Assembly: GCF_036850765.1 (NCBI RefSeq)
Contig: NC_089493.1
Span: 12,153,632-12,217,631, forward strand
Direction of reading: 5' to 3'
Source: Saccopteryx bilineata
Taxonomy: Eukaryota > Chordata > Mammalia > Chiroptera > Emballonuridae
DNA length: 64,000 bases
The translations under genes were made by a program, and so were the position numbers. Below the pieces are notes generated by a model, which saw only the letters and a list, made by a program, of their open reading frames with translations, ran no database searches and was not told the origin of the DNA. Of the stretch, positions 27,301 to 40,100 are shown piece by piece. How positions within the stretch are numbered: position 1 is the first letter of the stretch; every line of letters begins with the position of its first letter.

Positions 27301-28126
27301 TGCGGACTGGTACTGGTCCGTGGGCCATTTGGTACTGGTCCGCAGAGAAAGAATAAATAACTTACATTATTTCTGTTTTATTTATATTTAAGTCTCAACG
27401 ATGTTTTATTTTTAAAAATAACCAGATTCCCTCTGTTACAGCTGTGTAAGACTCACTCTTGACGCTTGTCTCAGTCACATGATACATTTATCCGTCCCAC
27501 CCTGAAGGCTGGTCCATGAAAATATTTTCTGACATTAAACCAGTCCGTGGCCCAAAAAAGGTTGGGGACCGCTGCTCTAGATATTGCTGAAACTTGACAG
27601 TGTGTGTTAAATAGCTTTCATTCCTTGCATTCATCATTGGTGGATGCCTGCTATGCGACTGCTCAGTTTTATGCATTGGTCAACAAACAGGATGCAGTGT
27701 GGGCTCCTGTTAGCTTATCCTCTAAAGAGGGAGACAGGCAGAAGATACCAAGTGGTGATAAGTTTATGCTGAAAATTAAAATGAGCGATGAGATAGTGAG
27801 AATGCCAGGTGGCTACTTTGGGGGGCGGGGGAGAAGAAAGGTATCTCTAGGAGATCTCTAAGCTCAGATCTCAGTGACAGGAGGCGACCGTGGAAGGTGA
27901 CGTTAACTCACATGGTAATTTGACATGCTTTCTTTTTCTTAAAGGTGCTATTTTCAGTGAGCTCCCACAATATTAAGGATCTGTAAACAACACATTTGCA
28001 TAAAAGTAGCTATCAGTAAATCCTTTTGTACGATGTGTTATTTTGTGGTAAAAATACCTACCTATTAATTTTCTTGGTAAATTCAAATTTTATGTCTAGG
28101 TTTCCTTGGATCCCCTGGAAGTATGT

Positions 28127-28177
<51 letters not shown>

Positions 28178-31100
28178 CTGATTGCTCTTGCGTTTTTTGT
28201 GGCGTTCACGCGGTCACTTTGTGGAACCATTTATTTTCCACGTGACTAGTGTTTCTCACAGTGTGTTTGTTCCCAGGTTTTGTTTTCCTAATATGCGTTC
28301 TCTTTCACGTGTTCAGGCAGCAGCAGCGGCAGCAGCAGCAGCAGCAGGATTCACCAGGACCTGCAGGACAGCTTTCACACCCGTGTGAAACGCCGAGCAT
28401 GAGTTCAGGAGCACTGGGCAGTGGTCTAGGTATGCCTCCAACCATACATCATGCTTGTTACCTGCACACAATGTGACACACAGGCTCTGTGTGGTTTCTG
28501 CCTATGGGTTGTTCTCTTCTTTTTTTTAGCTGTATTGAGACTTTGACTGGATTTGTAATCCAAATTTCCCTGGATTAAGGAGCAGGCAGACTAGAGCACT
28601 CAAGGAATGTTTTGCTTTAAAAGTATAAATGATACCTACAACTTCACAGTAATCAGTACATGCTACAAAAGTTCCTCAGAGGTAATGCATATTACTAGGT
28701 AGAAAATAAATACATTTTACCCCCTGGAAAACTAAGAACATCTGAATGTAGTCTAAAGAACCATAGGAAGTCTAGAGTTCTGTATCAGCCCTTGGTTTAA
28801 ATCTGAAACTTTGGCCAGTTGTTGGTAGTAGAAGTTTTGTGAAAAGCTGTATCCAACCAAAGACTTCTAAGAACAATGTGTGAAGAAATCTCTAAATTGA
28901 GATAAGGAATAACTCACAAAATGGGGAAAGGATTTGAACAGACACTTCACCAAATAAAGTATGTGGGGACAAATAAGCACATGAGAAGATGAACAGCATC
29001 ACTCATTACTAGGAAAATCAAATTGAAACCACAATGAGATACCATTACACACCTATGACAAGGGTTTCATTAAAACCAGGTTGACAATAGCAAAGGCTGG
29101 CAAGGATCAGAGCAACTGGGACTCTCATACTCTATTTGTAGAGATGTAAAATGGCACAGCACCTCTAAAAACAGTTTTAGTATTTTATTATAAACCTAAA
29201 GTAAACTGAACCGTGTGATCTAGTATTCCCACTCCTAGGTGTATAACCAAGACAGAAAACGGGTTCACAAAGAAACTTGCATGTGAGTGCTTAGAGCTGC
29301 TTTGTTCATAATTACCTCTAACTGGAAACTGCCTGGCTTCTTTCCGCTGGCAAATGGAGACACAGACCTTGGCACATCCAAACAGTAGACTGTATCAGCA
29401 ACAGAAAGGAAAGAACTGGTGCTTTTTTTTATTCCTACTAAGTCCAGCTAACAACCTTGAGCATTTGTGTTAAGCAAACATAAGAATCTGAGATGTGGAG
29501 AGAAGACAGGTCAGGAAGCTCAGGACCAGAAGAATGACATTGTGGTGAGTGGCCTGGGTTTTCTTTCTGCCTCGTCTTCATGGGCATCGTGCCAGGGAAG
29601 CCACAGGCACAAACCAAGGGAAAAACCCACCACACAGCAAGACAGAAACTTTTAGACAGTAAACACCCTAGTAGCTAATGTAGGTAAATAAACTGGCCCT
29701 TCCACCACCTCACCCTGTCAGCAAAAGTCAAGTGAGAGCCCAGACCAGCATCTCCACCTGCTAGTAATGAGGTGTACCTGCCCTGTCCCCTGGCCAGGGT
29801 GATGTCAGAGAAAGCCAAACAGGGAGCTGTTGTTTTCCTTTTCCAGGAGACGACAAGGCCCCTTTTGCCATGGTGTCATTGGTCATACAGAGCCTGGACT
29901 TGCATCCAGAAACAAAGAGGCATCCCTCTGGCTTCCTGCCTGGGTGGTGTCAGAAGAGGCTTAGTGGAGATTCAGGACTGTCACTGATTTGAGACAGTAA
30001 CAAGGACACCTCCACAGTGTTGGTGAGAAGTAGTAACAGGGATTCCTACCCTCACGGTCAGGTAGCGGTCAGTGGAGGACAGTGAGAAGCCAGATGCCCA
30101 TGTGTGTACGGCAGTTGTGATCACACCCTCCCCACCTGACATCAGGAAGACAGTACTCTTTCCCCACTGGTGCTGTGTCGGGGACCTGCTGAAAGAGAAG
30201 ATTTAAATAAGATTCACAATCTTTTAATACCCAGATACCCAGGGTTCAATCAAAATTATCCCAAGAGCCAGGAAAATTTCAACATGAGTAACAAAAGAGA
30301 ATTAATAGACACCATCGCCGAGATGACCCTGATGTTAAGAGTTTTCGGACAAGGATCTTTAAACAGCCATCATAAAAATGCTACAATGAGCAATTATGAA
30401 CATGGTTGAAACAATTAGAAAAATAGCCTTAGTGAAGAAACAAAAGCTATAAAAAAGAACGAAGTGGATCTTTTAGAACTGAAAAATAGCAATAACTCAA
30501 TAACTGAAATTTTAAAACTCAGTGGATGAATCTAACCAGCCATTGGAAGGACAGGAAAGAATCAGTGAACTTGAAAACAGAACAATAGAAATTACCTACA
30601 CTGAGCAACAGAAAGAATTAGACTGGAAAAAAATGAACAGCCTTTGAGATTTGTGGTACTATCATAAAAGAACTAATGTATCTGCCATGGGAATCCAGTA
30701 AGAAGATGAGAAAGATTGGACTGGATAAGTATTGAAAGAAATGACTGAAAATTCTCCAAATTTGTCAAAAGATAGAAACCTACAAATTCAAGAAGATCAA
30801 TGGTGGATGGCAAGATGGCAATGGAGTAGGCAGACGTTGCAACTTCCACCTCCCAGAACTAAAGTGGATTACAACTTAATTTTAAGGAATATTATCTGGA
30901 AAAACCAACTTTGGGCTAACCCAAGAGGAATCTATAACCAAGGAACACTAAAGAAGCCACACTGAGACTGGTAGGAAAAGTAGAAACGCAGAGATGGCTG
31001 CCCAGCTCCCAGGAGCAAGCTGTGGCCCAGAGGGATTTGCATGGTGGTGGGGTTTTACCAGAGAGGGGAGGATCCTGGGCACCAGAACCAAAGCCCTACC

Positions 31101-34100
31101 CTGCAGCCCCGGAGCCTAGAAGAGGCATATGGACTGTATTTGGCTACGAAACAAGTCAGGATACTGTTTGTGAGAGACAGATTTCTCAGACCCAGGATTC
31201 ATCTTAAAGGGACGATGCAGAAAACCTCTTGCACAACCACTCACCAGAAACTCCAGGGGACAGGGAGAGCTGAGAGGACCAGAGTAGCAGGAAGAGAATG
31301 TAAACTAGGAAGCACAGGGAGAAACACTTTGAGGGGCAGCCACCCTAACACCCTAACCCCTGGGCTGAGTCACTACCCAAATCTAAAGTGAATATTTTTC
31401 CTGGAACCAGCAATACTAGCAAAGGGAAGCAGGTCACCAGCCAAATGGAAGCTCTCCTGCTACACTCAGAGCAGAGTCGCTTAGAAGCAGGAAGCCCATC
31501 AGGGATACAGTATTGAGTGCTAAAGTCTGAGCTACACCACCACCCCCACACTGCTGAGTGCTCACCTGAGGGCTGGCAGTCGCAGGACGTGGGAATGCAG
31601 TCCCACCCGTAGGGGTGGAAGCTGGGAGCTGGTCGTGGCTGTATCCCAAGCACATAAATACAGTCCCTCTCATGAGGGCAAGGTGGACCCGGGGGCTGGC
31701 CAAGGCTTGCAGACTAGGCACACGCGAGCAGTCTCACCTGCAGAGACTAGGCGGAAGCCACAGCAACCGCAGCGGTGGGCTGGCACCAGCAATGCCCATG
31801 CCTGAACACCTGAGGCAGCAGTAGTGGGGGGGGGGGCAGTCCTGCAGACAGACCACACCTCCGGAACACAAAAGCCACACCCTTTGCAGGGCTGAAAAGA
31901 AAGAAAAATATAAAATAAAATAAAAAAGAAGGTTGGATAGAACGACACCTGAGGCTTAGGGGCAAGCCACATCCAATACCTTTCCTAACCCCTAATTTAT
32001 AGTACTGAGCCCAACAAGTAGCCACCAATAAGAGGCGGCAGAAAACGGATATCAGGAGAACCTGAACATTTAAATGAACATCCTCCAGGCTAAAAGTAGA
32101 TAAAAGCCAGCCTCAGTTGATATTAACAATGGCACCTGGGCTCAGCAGAGGCAGCCACAGGATCTGGATCGCCTGTTGCTCCAAAAAGATAGATAAGGGC
32201 CAGTCATAGGCAGTGACCCCCCACTGCTCTGTTCCAGGCTCCAGCCAAGAAGGTTCAATGAGGGCACATCCAGATAGAGAGCATCAGTTCAGGACCTAAC
32301 AACTCTTGTTAGAGTGACATCTTAAGGAAAGGCTCCTCACACCTGACCCAGTTAGAAAATGGAAAAGTGGCTCTACTAGTTAAAGAGACCACAACTCAAA
32401 CAATCCTGCAAACTACAAACAGAAACAATGGGAAGACAGAGAAACGTAAGCCATATGAATCAACAAGAAAAATCCCCAGGAAAGGATCTAGATAAAATGG
32501 AAGTAACCAAATTACCAGATACAGAGTTTAAAATAATGATTGTTAGGATGCTTAAGGATCTCAAAGCAACAATAGATGGACTTGAGCACCTAAAGAAATT
32601 GTAAGCATCAAAAAGGAACCTGAAATCATAAAAAAGAATCAGTTAGAAATGACAAATACAATATCAGAAATGAAGACCACACTGGAAAGAATTAAAAGCA
32701 GGATGGATGAAGCTGAGGATCAAATCAGCATGTTAGAGGACAAGATAAACGAAAGCATGGAAGCAGAGCAGCAAAAAGAAAAGAGGCTCAAAAAATCTGA
32801 GGAAACTCTAAGAGAGCTCTGTGACAACATGAAGAGAAATAACATCCGCATTATAGAGGTTCCTCAAAGAAAAGAGAAAGAATAAGGGATAATCTGACTG
32901 AAGAAATAATAGCTGAAAACTTCCCTAAATTGATGAAGAAAAAAGTCATACAAGTTCAAGAAGCACAGAGAGTTCCATTAAGGATGAACCCAAAAAGGCC
33001 AACACCAAGACACATAATTAAAATACAAAAATTAAGAGATAAAGAAAGAATACTAAAAGCTGTAAGAGAAAAGCAATCTATTACCTACAGAGGAGCCCCC
33101 ATAAGGGTGACATCTAACTTCTCAACAGAAACATTAGAGACCAGAGGGAATGGCAAGAAATATTCAAAGTAATGCAAAACAAGAGCCTACAAACAAGTCT
33201 TCTCCATCCAGCAAGGTTATTATTTAAAATTGAAAGAGAAATAAAAAGCTTCCCAGACCCAAAAAACCTCAAGGAATTCATTATAATCAAACCAATGCTA
33301 CAAGAAATGTTAAGGGGCCTGCTGTAAACAGAACAAAGAGGAGGGGAAAAACATAGGAAAAGAGGAATGTAGATTTAAAGAATAAAATGGCCATAAACAA
33401 CTACATATCAATAATACCTTAAATGTAAATGGATTAAATGCTCCAATCAAAAGACATAGGGTAGCTCCGTGGATAAGAAAACAGGACCCATACATATGCT
33501 GTCTACAAGAGACACAGCTCAAATCAAAAGATTCACATAGACTGAAAATAAAGGGATGGAAAAAATATTTCATGCAAATGGAAATGAAAAAAAAGCTGAG
33601 GTAGGAATACTTATATCAGACAAAATAGACTTTAAAACAAAGGCTATAGTAATGGATAAAGAAGGTCACTACATAATGATAAAAGGAGCAATTCAACAGG
33701 AATATATAACCATTATAAATAGCTACGCACCTAATATAGGAGCACCTAAATATATAAAGCAGATTTTGATGGACATAAAAGGCGAAATCAACAGCAATAC
33801 TATAATAGTAGAGGATATCAATACCCCACTAATATCACTGGATCCTCAAGAAAGAAAATTAACAAAGCAACAGAATTAAGGGACACACTAGATCAACTGG
33901 ATTTAATAGATATCTTCCGAACCTTTCACCCTAAAGCAGCAGAATTTACATTCTTTTCAAGTGCTCATGGTACATTCTCTAGAATAGACCATATGTTAGG
34001 GCAGAAAATGAGCCTCAACAAATTTAAGAAGATTTAAATCATATAAAGCATCTTCTCTGACCACAATGGCAGAGAAACTAGAAATCAACCACAATAGAAA

Positions 34101-37100
34101 ATCTTGGAAACTAAACATCATGTTATTAAATAACAAATGGGTCAACAATGAGGTCAAGGAAGAAATAAAAAATTTCCTTGAAACAAATGAAAATGAGCAT
34201 ATAACAACTCAAAATGTATGGGACATGGCAAAAGCAGTCCTGAGAAGGAAGTTCATAGCATTACAGGAATACCTTAAGAAGCTAGAAAAAGCTCAAGTAA
34301 ACAACCCTGCAACAAAAAGAACTAGAAAAAGAACAGCAAGTAAACCCAGAGGAAGTAGAAGGAAGGAAATAATAAAGATCAGAGCGGAAATAAATGACAT
34401 AGAGGCTAAAGAAACAATACAGAGGATCAATGAAACCAAGAGCTGGTTCTTTGAAAAGGTAAACAAGATCGATGAACCTTTAACCAGACTCACCAAGAAA
34501 AAAAGAGAGAGGACTCAAATAAATTAAATTAGAAATGAAAATGGAGAAGTAACAACTGACACAGCAGAAATACAAAGGATTGTAAGAAAATACTCTGGGC
34601 CCTGGCCGGTTGGCTCAGCGGTAGAGCGTCAGCCTAGCGTGCGGAGGACCCGGGTTCGATTTCCGGCCAGGGCACACAGGAGAAGCGCCCATTTGCTTCT
34701 CCACCCCTCCGCCGCACTTTCCTCTCTGTCTCTCTCTTCCCCTCCCGCAGCCAAGGCTCCATTGGAGCAAAGATGGCCCGGGCGCTGGAGATGGCTCTGT
34801 GGCCTCTGCCTCAGGCGCTAGAGTGGCTCTGGTCGCAACATGGCGACGCCCAGGATGGGCAGAGCATCGCCCCCTGGTGGGCAGAGCGTCGCCCCATGGT
34901 GGGCGTGCCTGGTGGATCCCGGTCGGGTGCATGCGGGAGTCTGTCTGACTGTCTCTCCCTGTTTCCAGCTTCAGAAAAATGAAAAAAAAAAAAAACTCTG
35001 AAGAATTGTATGACAAAAAATTAGACAATTTAGGTGAAATGGACAAATTCCTTGAAAAATATAATCTCTCAAAGATCAATCTGGGAGAATCAGAAAAGCT
35101 AAATAGACCAATTACAACAAATGAGATAGAAACAGTTATCAAAAAAAACTCCCAACAAACAAAAGCCCTGGGTCAGATGGCTTCACAGTCAAATTCTACC
35201 AAACATTCAAAGAAGAAATAACTCTTTTCCTTCTCAAGCTATTTCAAAAAATTCAAGAGGAAGGAAGACTTCCAAGCTCCTTTTATAAGGCAAGCATAAT
35301 TCTGATTCCAAAACCAGGCAAAGACAACACAAAGAAAGAAAATTATAGGCCAATATTCCTGATGAATTTAGATGTTAAAATTCTCAACAAAATGGCCCTG
35401 GCCGGTTGGCTCAGTGGTAGAGCATCGGCCTGGCGTGCAGAAGTCCCGGGTTCGATTCCCGACCAGGGCACATAGGAGAGGCACCCATCTGCTTCTCCAC
35501 TCCTCCCCCTCTCCTTCCTCTCTGTCTCTCCCTTCCCCTCCCACAGCAAGGCTCCATGGAGCAAAAGATGGCTCGGGCGCTGGGGATGGCTCCTTGGCCT
35601 CTGTCCTAGGTGCTGGAGTGGCTCTGGTCGCAACAGAGCGACGCCCCGGAGGGGCATAGCATCTCCCCCTGGTGGGCATGCCGGGTGGATCCTGGTCAGG
35701 CGCATGCAGGAGTCTGTCTGACTGTCTCTCCCCATTTCCAGCTTCAGAAAAAAAAAAAAATTCTGAACAAACTATTAGCAAACCGGATCTAGCAATACAT
35801 GAAAAAAATCATACATCATGATCAAGTGGGATTTATTCTGGGGAGGCAAGGCTGGTACAATATTAGCAAATCAATCAATGTGATGAATCACATAAACAAA
35901 AGGAAGGAGAAAAACCACATAATAATATCAATAGATGCAGAAAAAGTATTTGATAAAATCCAGTACCCATTTATGATCAAAACTCTCAGCAAAGTGAGAA
36001 TACAGGGAACATACCTCAACATGATAAAGGCCATCTATGACAAACCCACAGCCAACATCATACTCAATGGGCAAAAGTGAAAAGCAATCCCCTTAAGATC
36101 AGGAACAAGGCAGGGGTGTCCCCTTTCACCACTGTTATTCAACATAGTTCTGAAAGTCCTAGCCACAGCAATCAGACAAGAAGAAGAAATAAAAGGTATC
36201 CAAATTGGAAAAGAAGAAGTAAAACTATCATTATTTGCTGATGATATGATACTGTACATAGAAAACCCTAAAGTCACAGTCAAAAATACTATTGGACCTG
36301 ATAAAGGAATTTAGCAAAGTGGCAGGATATAAAATTAATACTCAGAAATCAGAGGTATTTTTATACACCAACAATGATCTGTCTGAAAGAGACATTAAGA
36401 AAACAATCCCCCAGGCCCTGGCCAGTTGGCTCAGCGGTAGAGCGTTGGCCTGGCGTGCGGGGGACCCGGGTTCGATTCCCGGCCAGGGCACATAGGAGAA
36501 GCACCCATTTGCTTCTCCACCCCCGCCTCCCTCTCCTTCTTCTCTGTCTCTCTCTTCCCCTCCCACAGCCAAGGCTCCATTGGAGCAAAGATGGCCCGGG
36601 CGCTGGGGATGGCTCCTTGGCCTCTGCCCCAGGCGCTAGAGTGGCTCTGGTCGCGGCAGAGCGACACCCCGGAGGGGCAGAGCATCGCCCCCTGGTGGGC
36701 AGAGCATCGCCCCTGGTGGGCGTGCCGGGTGGATCCCGGTCGGGCGCATGCGGGAGTCTGCCTGACTGTCTCTCCCCGTTTCCAGCTTCAGAAAAGAAAA
36801 AAAAAGAAAAAAGAAAACAATCCCCTTCACTATTGGAACAACAAAAAAAATAAAGTACCTAGGAGTAAATTTAACCAAGAAGATTAAAGATTTGTACTCT
36901 GAAAATGATAAAACATTGATAAAAAGAAATCAAGGAAGATACAAACAAGTGGAAGTATATACCGTTCTCATGTTAGGAAGAATAAACATCATTAAAATGT
37001 CTATATTACCCAAAGCAATTTATAAATTCAGTGCAATTCCTATTAAAATACCAATGACATACTTCAAAGATATAGAACAAATATTCCAAAAATTTAGATG

Positions 37101-40100
37101 GAACCATAAAGGAACACAAATAGCCTCAGCAGTCTTGAAAAAGAAGAATAAAAGGTGGTATCAAATTTTTTATATCAAGTTATAGTACAAAGCTATTGTA
37201 CTCAAAACAGCTTGGTACTGGCATAAGAACAGGCATATAGATCAATGGAACAGAACAGAGAATCCAGAAATAAACCCGTACCTTTATGGACAATTGATAT
37301 TTGACAAAGGAAATAATAGCATACAATGGAGTAAAGTCAGACTCAGTGTTGGGAAAATTGGACAGCTACCTGCAAAAAAATGAAACTAGATCACCAACTT
37401 ACACCATTCACAAAAATAAACTCAAAATGGATGAAAGATTTAAATGTAAGTCGTGAAACCATAAGCATCTTAGAAGAAAACATAGGCAACAAGATCTTTG
37501 ACATCATTCGCAGCGATATATTTGCCGATTTATCTCCACGAGCAAGGAAAATAAAGGACAGGAAAAAATGGGACTATATCAAACTAAAAAGCGTTTGCAC
37601 AGCTAAAGACAACATGAACAAAATAAAAGGACAAACCACACAATGGGAGAACATATTCGACAATACATCTGATAAGGAGTTAATAACCAAAATTTATAAA
37701 GAACTTGTAAAACTCCACACCAAGAAGATAAGCATCCAATCAAAAAATGGGCTAAAGAAATGAATAGGCACTTCTCCAAAGAGGACATACAGATGGCCAA
37801 TAGGCAGATGAAAAAGTGCCCAACATCACTAATCATTAGAGAAGTGCGAATTAAAACCACAATGAGATATCACCTCACACCAGTCAGAATGGTGCTCATC
37901 AACAAAACAACACAGAATAAGTGCTGGCGAGGATGTGGAGAAAAGGGAACCCTCCTGCACCGCTGGTGGGAATGCAGACTGGTGCAGCCTCTATGGAAAA
38001 CAGTATGGAGATTCCTCAAGAAATTAAAAATCAGACTGCCTTTTGACTCAGCTATCCCACTTTTTGGAATATGTTTCAAGAACACCACATCAATGATTCA
38101 AAGAAGAAATGCACTCCCATGTTTATCGCAGCATTACTTATAATAGTGAAGATCTGGAAACAGCCCAAGTGTCCCATCAGTGGACGAGTGGATTAAAAAG
38201 CTGTGGTACGCCTGACCAGGCGGTGGCGCAGTGGATGGAGCGTCGGACTGGGATGCGGAAGTACCCAGGTTCGAGACTCCGAGGTCGCGCGCGGGCTCAT
38301 CTGGCTTGAGCAAAGAGCTCGCCAGCTTGGACCCAAGGTCGCTGGCTCCAGCAGGGGGTTACTCGGTCTGCTGAAGGCCCACGGTCAAGGCACATGTGAG
38401 AAAGCAATCAATGAACAACTAAGAAGTCGCAACGCGCAACGAGAAACTGATGATTGATGCTTCTCATCTCTCTCTGTTCCTGTCTGTCTGTCCCTGTCTA
38501 TCTCTGCCTCTGTAAAAAAAAAAAAAAAAAAAAAAAAAAGCTGTGGTACATATACAGAATGGAATACATGGAATACTCTGAGACCATGAAAAAGAAGGAA
38601 ATCTTACCTTTTGCAACAACATAGATGGACCTGGAAACGATTATGTTGAGTGAAATAAGGTAGGCAGAGAAAGAAAAATATCATATGACCTCACTTATTT
38701 GAGGAATCCAATGAACAATATGAACTGAGAAATGGAATAGAGACAGAAGCAGGATCAAAGGGTCTGGAGGGAAAGCAGACAGAGGGAAAGGGGATGATAG
38801 GAAGGGATCAGAAAAAGGAAAGAGATTGGTGAAATTATATACACATAACACAATGTTATAGGGAGCAGAAAAGCAAATCCCGGAGGGAAAGGGGGAGGGC
38901 ATTGCGGGGAGGGGGGAAAGGGGAACATGGGGGTGAGGGGATTCATTCAGGGGGACACTAGAATCTATGTAAACACATTAAATTAAAATTTAAATTTAAA
39001 AAAATCCATGGACTTCAAACAGGATAAACCCAGAGAAATGTATACCAAGATACACATAGTTTAATTTCTGAAAAAAAGAAGACAAAAAGAGCCTGACCTG
39101 TGGTGGCGCAGTGGATAAAGCGTCAACCTGGAAACGCTGAGGTTGCCGGTTTGAAACCCTGGGCTTGCCTGGTCAAGGCACATATGGGAGTTGATGCTTC
39201 CAGCTCATCCCACCCTTCTCTCTCTCTGTCTCTCCTCTCTCTCTGTCTCTCCTCTCTAAAATGAATAAATAAATAAATTTTTAAAAAAAGAAGAGAAAGA
39301 AATCTTGAAACCAACTGGAAATACCTTAGCTTACAGCAATTTAAATGACAGTAGATTTCTCATCTGAAATCTTGGCAGTTGGAAGGAAATGGCACAGTTA
39401 AAGAAGAGAACTCCCAACCTAGATTTCTATATACAGTGAAAGTTTCCTTCAGGAATGAAGGGGAAAATTTGAGAATTTGTCGTAGCAGACCTACACTAAA
39501 ATATGGCTAAAAGAAGTTCTTTAAACAGAAATGCCAAAGAAGTAATCTTGGAACATCAGGGAGGGTAAAAGAACAATAGAGTAAAAATAGAGGTAAACAC
39601 AATAGTCTTTTCTTTTGAGTTTTCTCAGTTGTTTGATAATTAACAAGAACTCTAACATTGATTTGATTTTCAGTACATATATATTGAATAGGAAATATTT
39701 AAGGCAGTTTATAAATGGGGGAATACAGAGGTAAAGGGGGGTCAGGTTTCTACATTTTGTTTGAAATGGTACATCCACTCTGGAAAATAACTCGGCAGTT
39801 TCTTTAAAAACTGAATATACATTAATCATACAACCCAGCAGCAGTTCTACTCCTGGGCATCTGCCCCAGAGAAATGAAAACAACTGTTCATGCAAAGTTT
39901 GTACACAAATATTCATAGTAGCTTTATTTGTCATAACCCCAAACTGGAAACAACCAAAATTTCCTACATGGTTAAATAAGTGAGTACATCCACACTATGG
40001 AATGCTACTCAGGGTTAAAAACGAACCAGCTGTTCGTACATGGGACAACTTGGATGACTCTCAAGGGCATTATTCTGACTGCAAAAAAAAAAACCCTCAA

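Larger units (their letters stand above)
30804..38997 (+). mobile_element. Decayed full-length L1 in ATXN3 intron 10
   Basis: The element has a 5' UTR of about 1.6 kb (opening 'tggatggcaagatggcaatg'), an ORF1 region about 32420-33170 in broken frames, an ORF2 region about 33400-38150 cut by stops and frameshifts, and a purine-rich 3' UTR. Recognisable ORF2 parts are endonuclease fragments (33556-33879), reverse-transcriptase pieces with the FADDM motif near 36235-36250, and the Cys-rich end ([13 protein letters not shown] near 37920-37960). A likely imperfect duplication (atcaatgg / atccatgg) marks the ends. It carries four SINEs. It lies in the sense orientation of ATXN3 and is non-functional. 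Confidence 0.9.

Noticed and set aside
28317..28350. Expanded pathogenic-type CAG repeat
   Set aside because: Only nine Gln codons with an Arg interruption; this is short, not expanded.
34598..34680. tRNA gene in the SINE heads
   Set aside because: The A and B boxes are present but the cloverleaf is incomplete and is followed by the SINE body and tail. These are tRNA-derived retroposons, not tRNA genes.
33556..38143. Several L1-type frames at 33.5-38.1 kb as separate genes
   Set aside because: They are pieces of one decayed L1 ORF2 broken by stops, frameshifts and SINE insertions.
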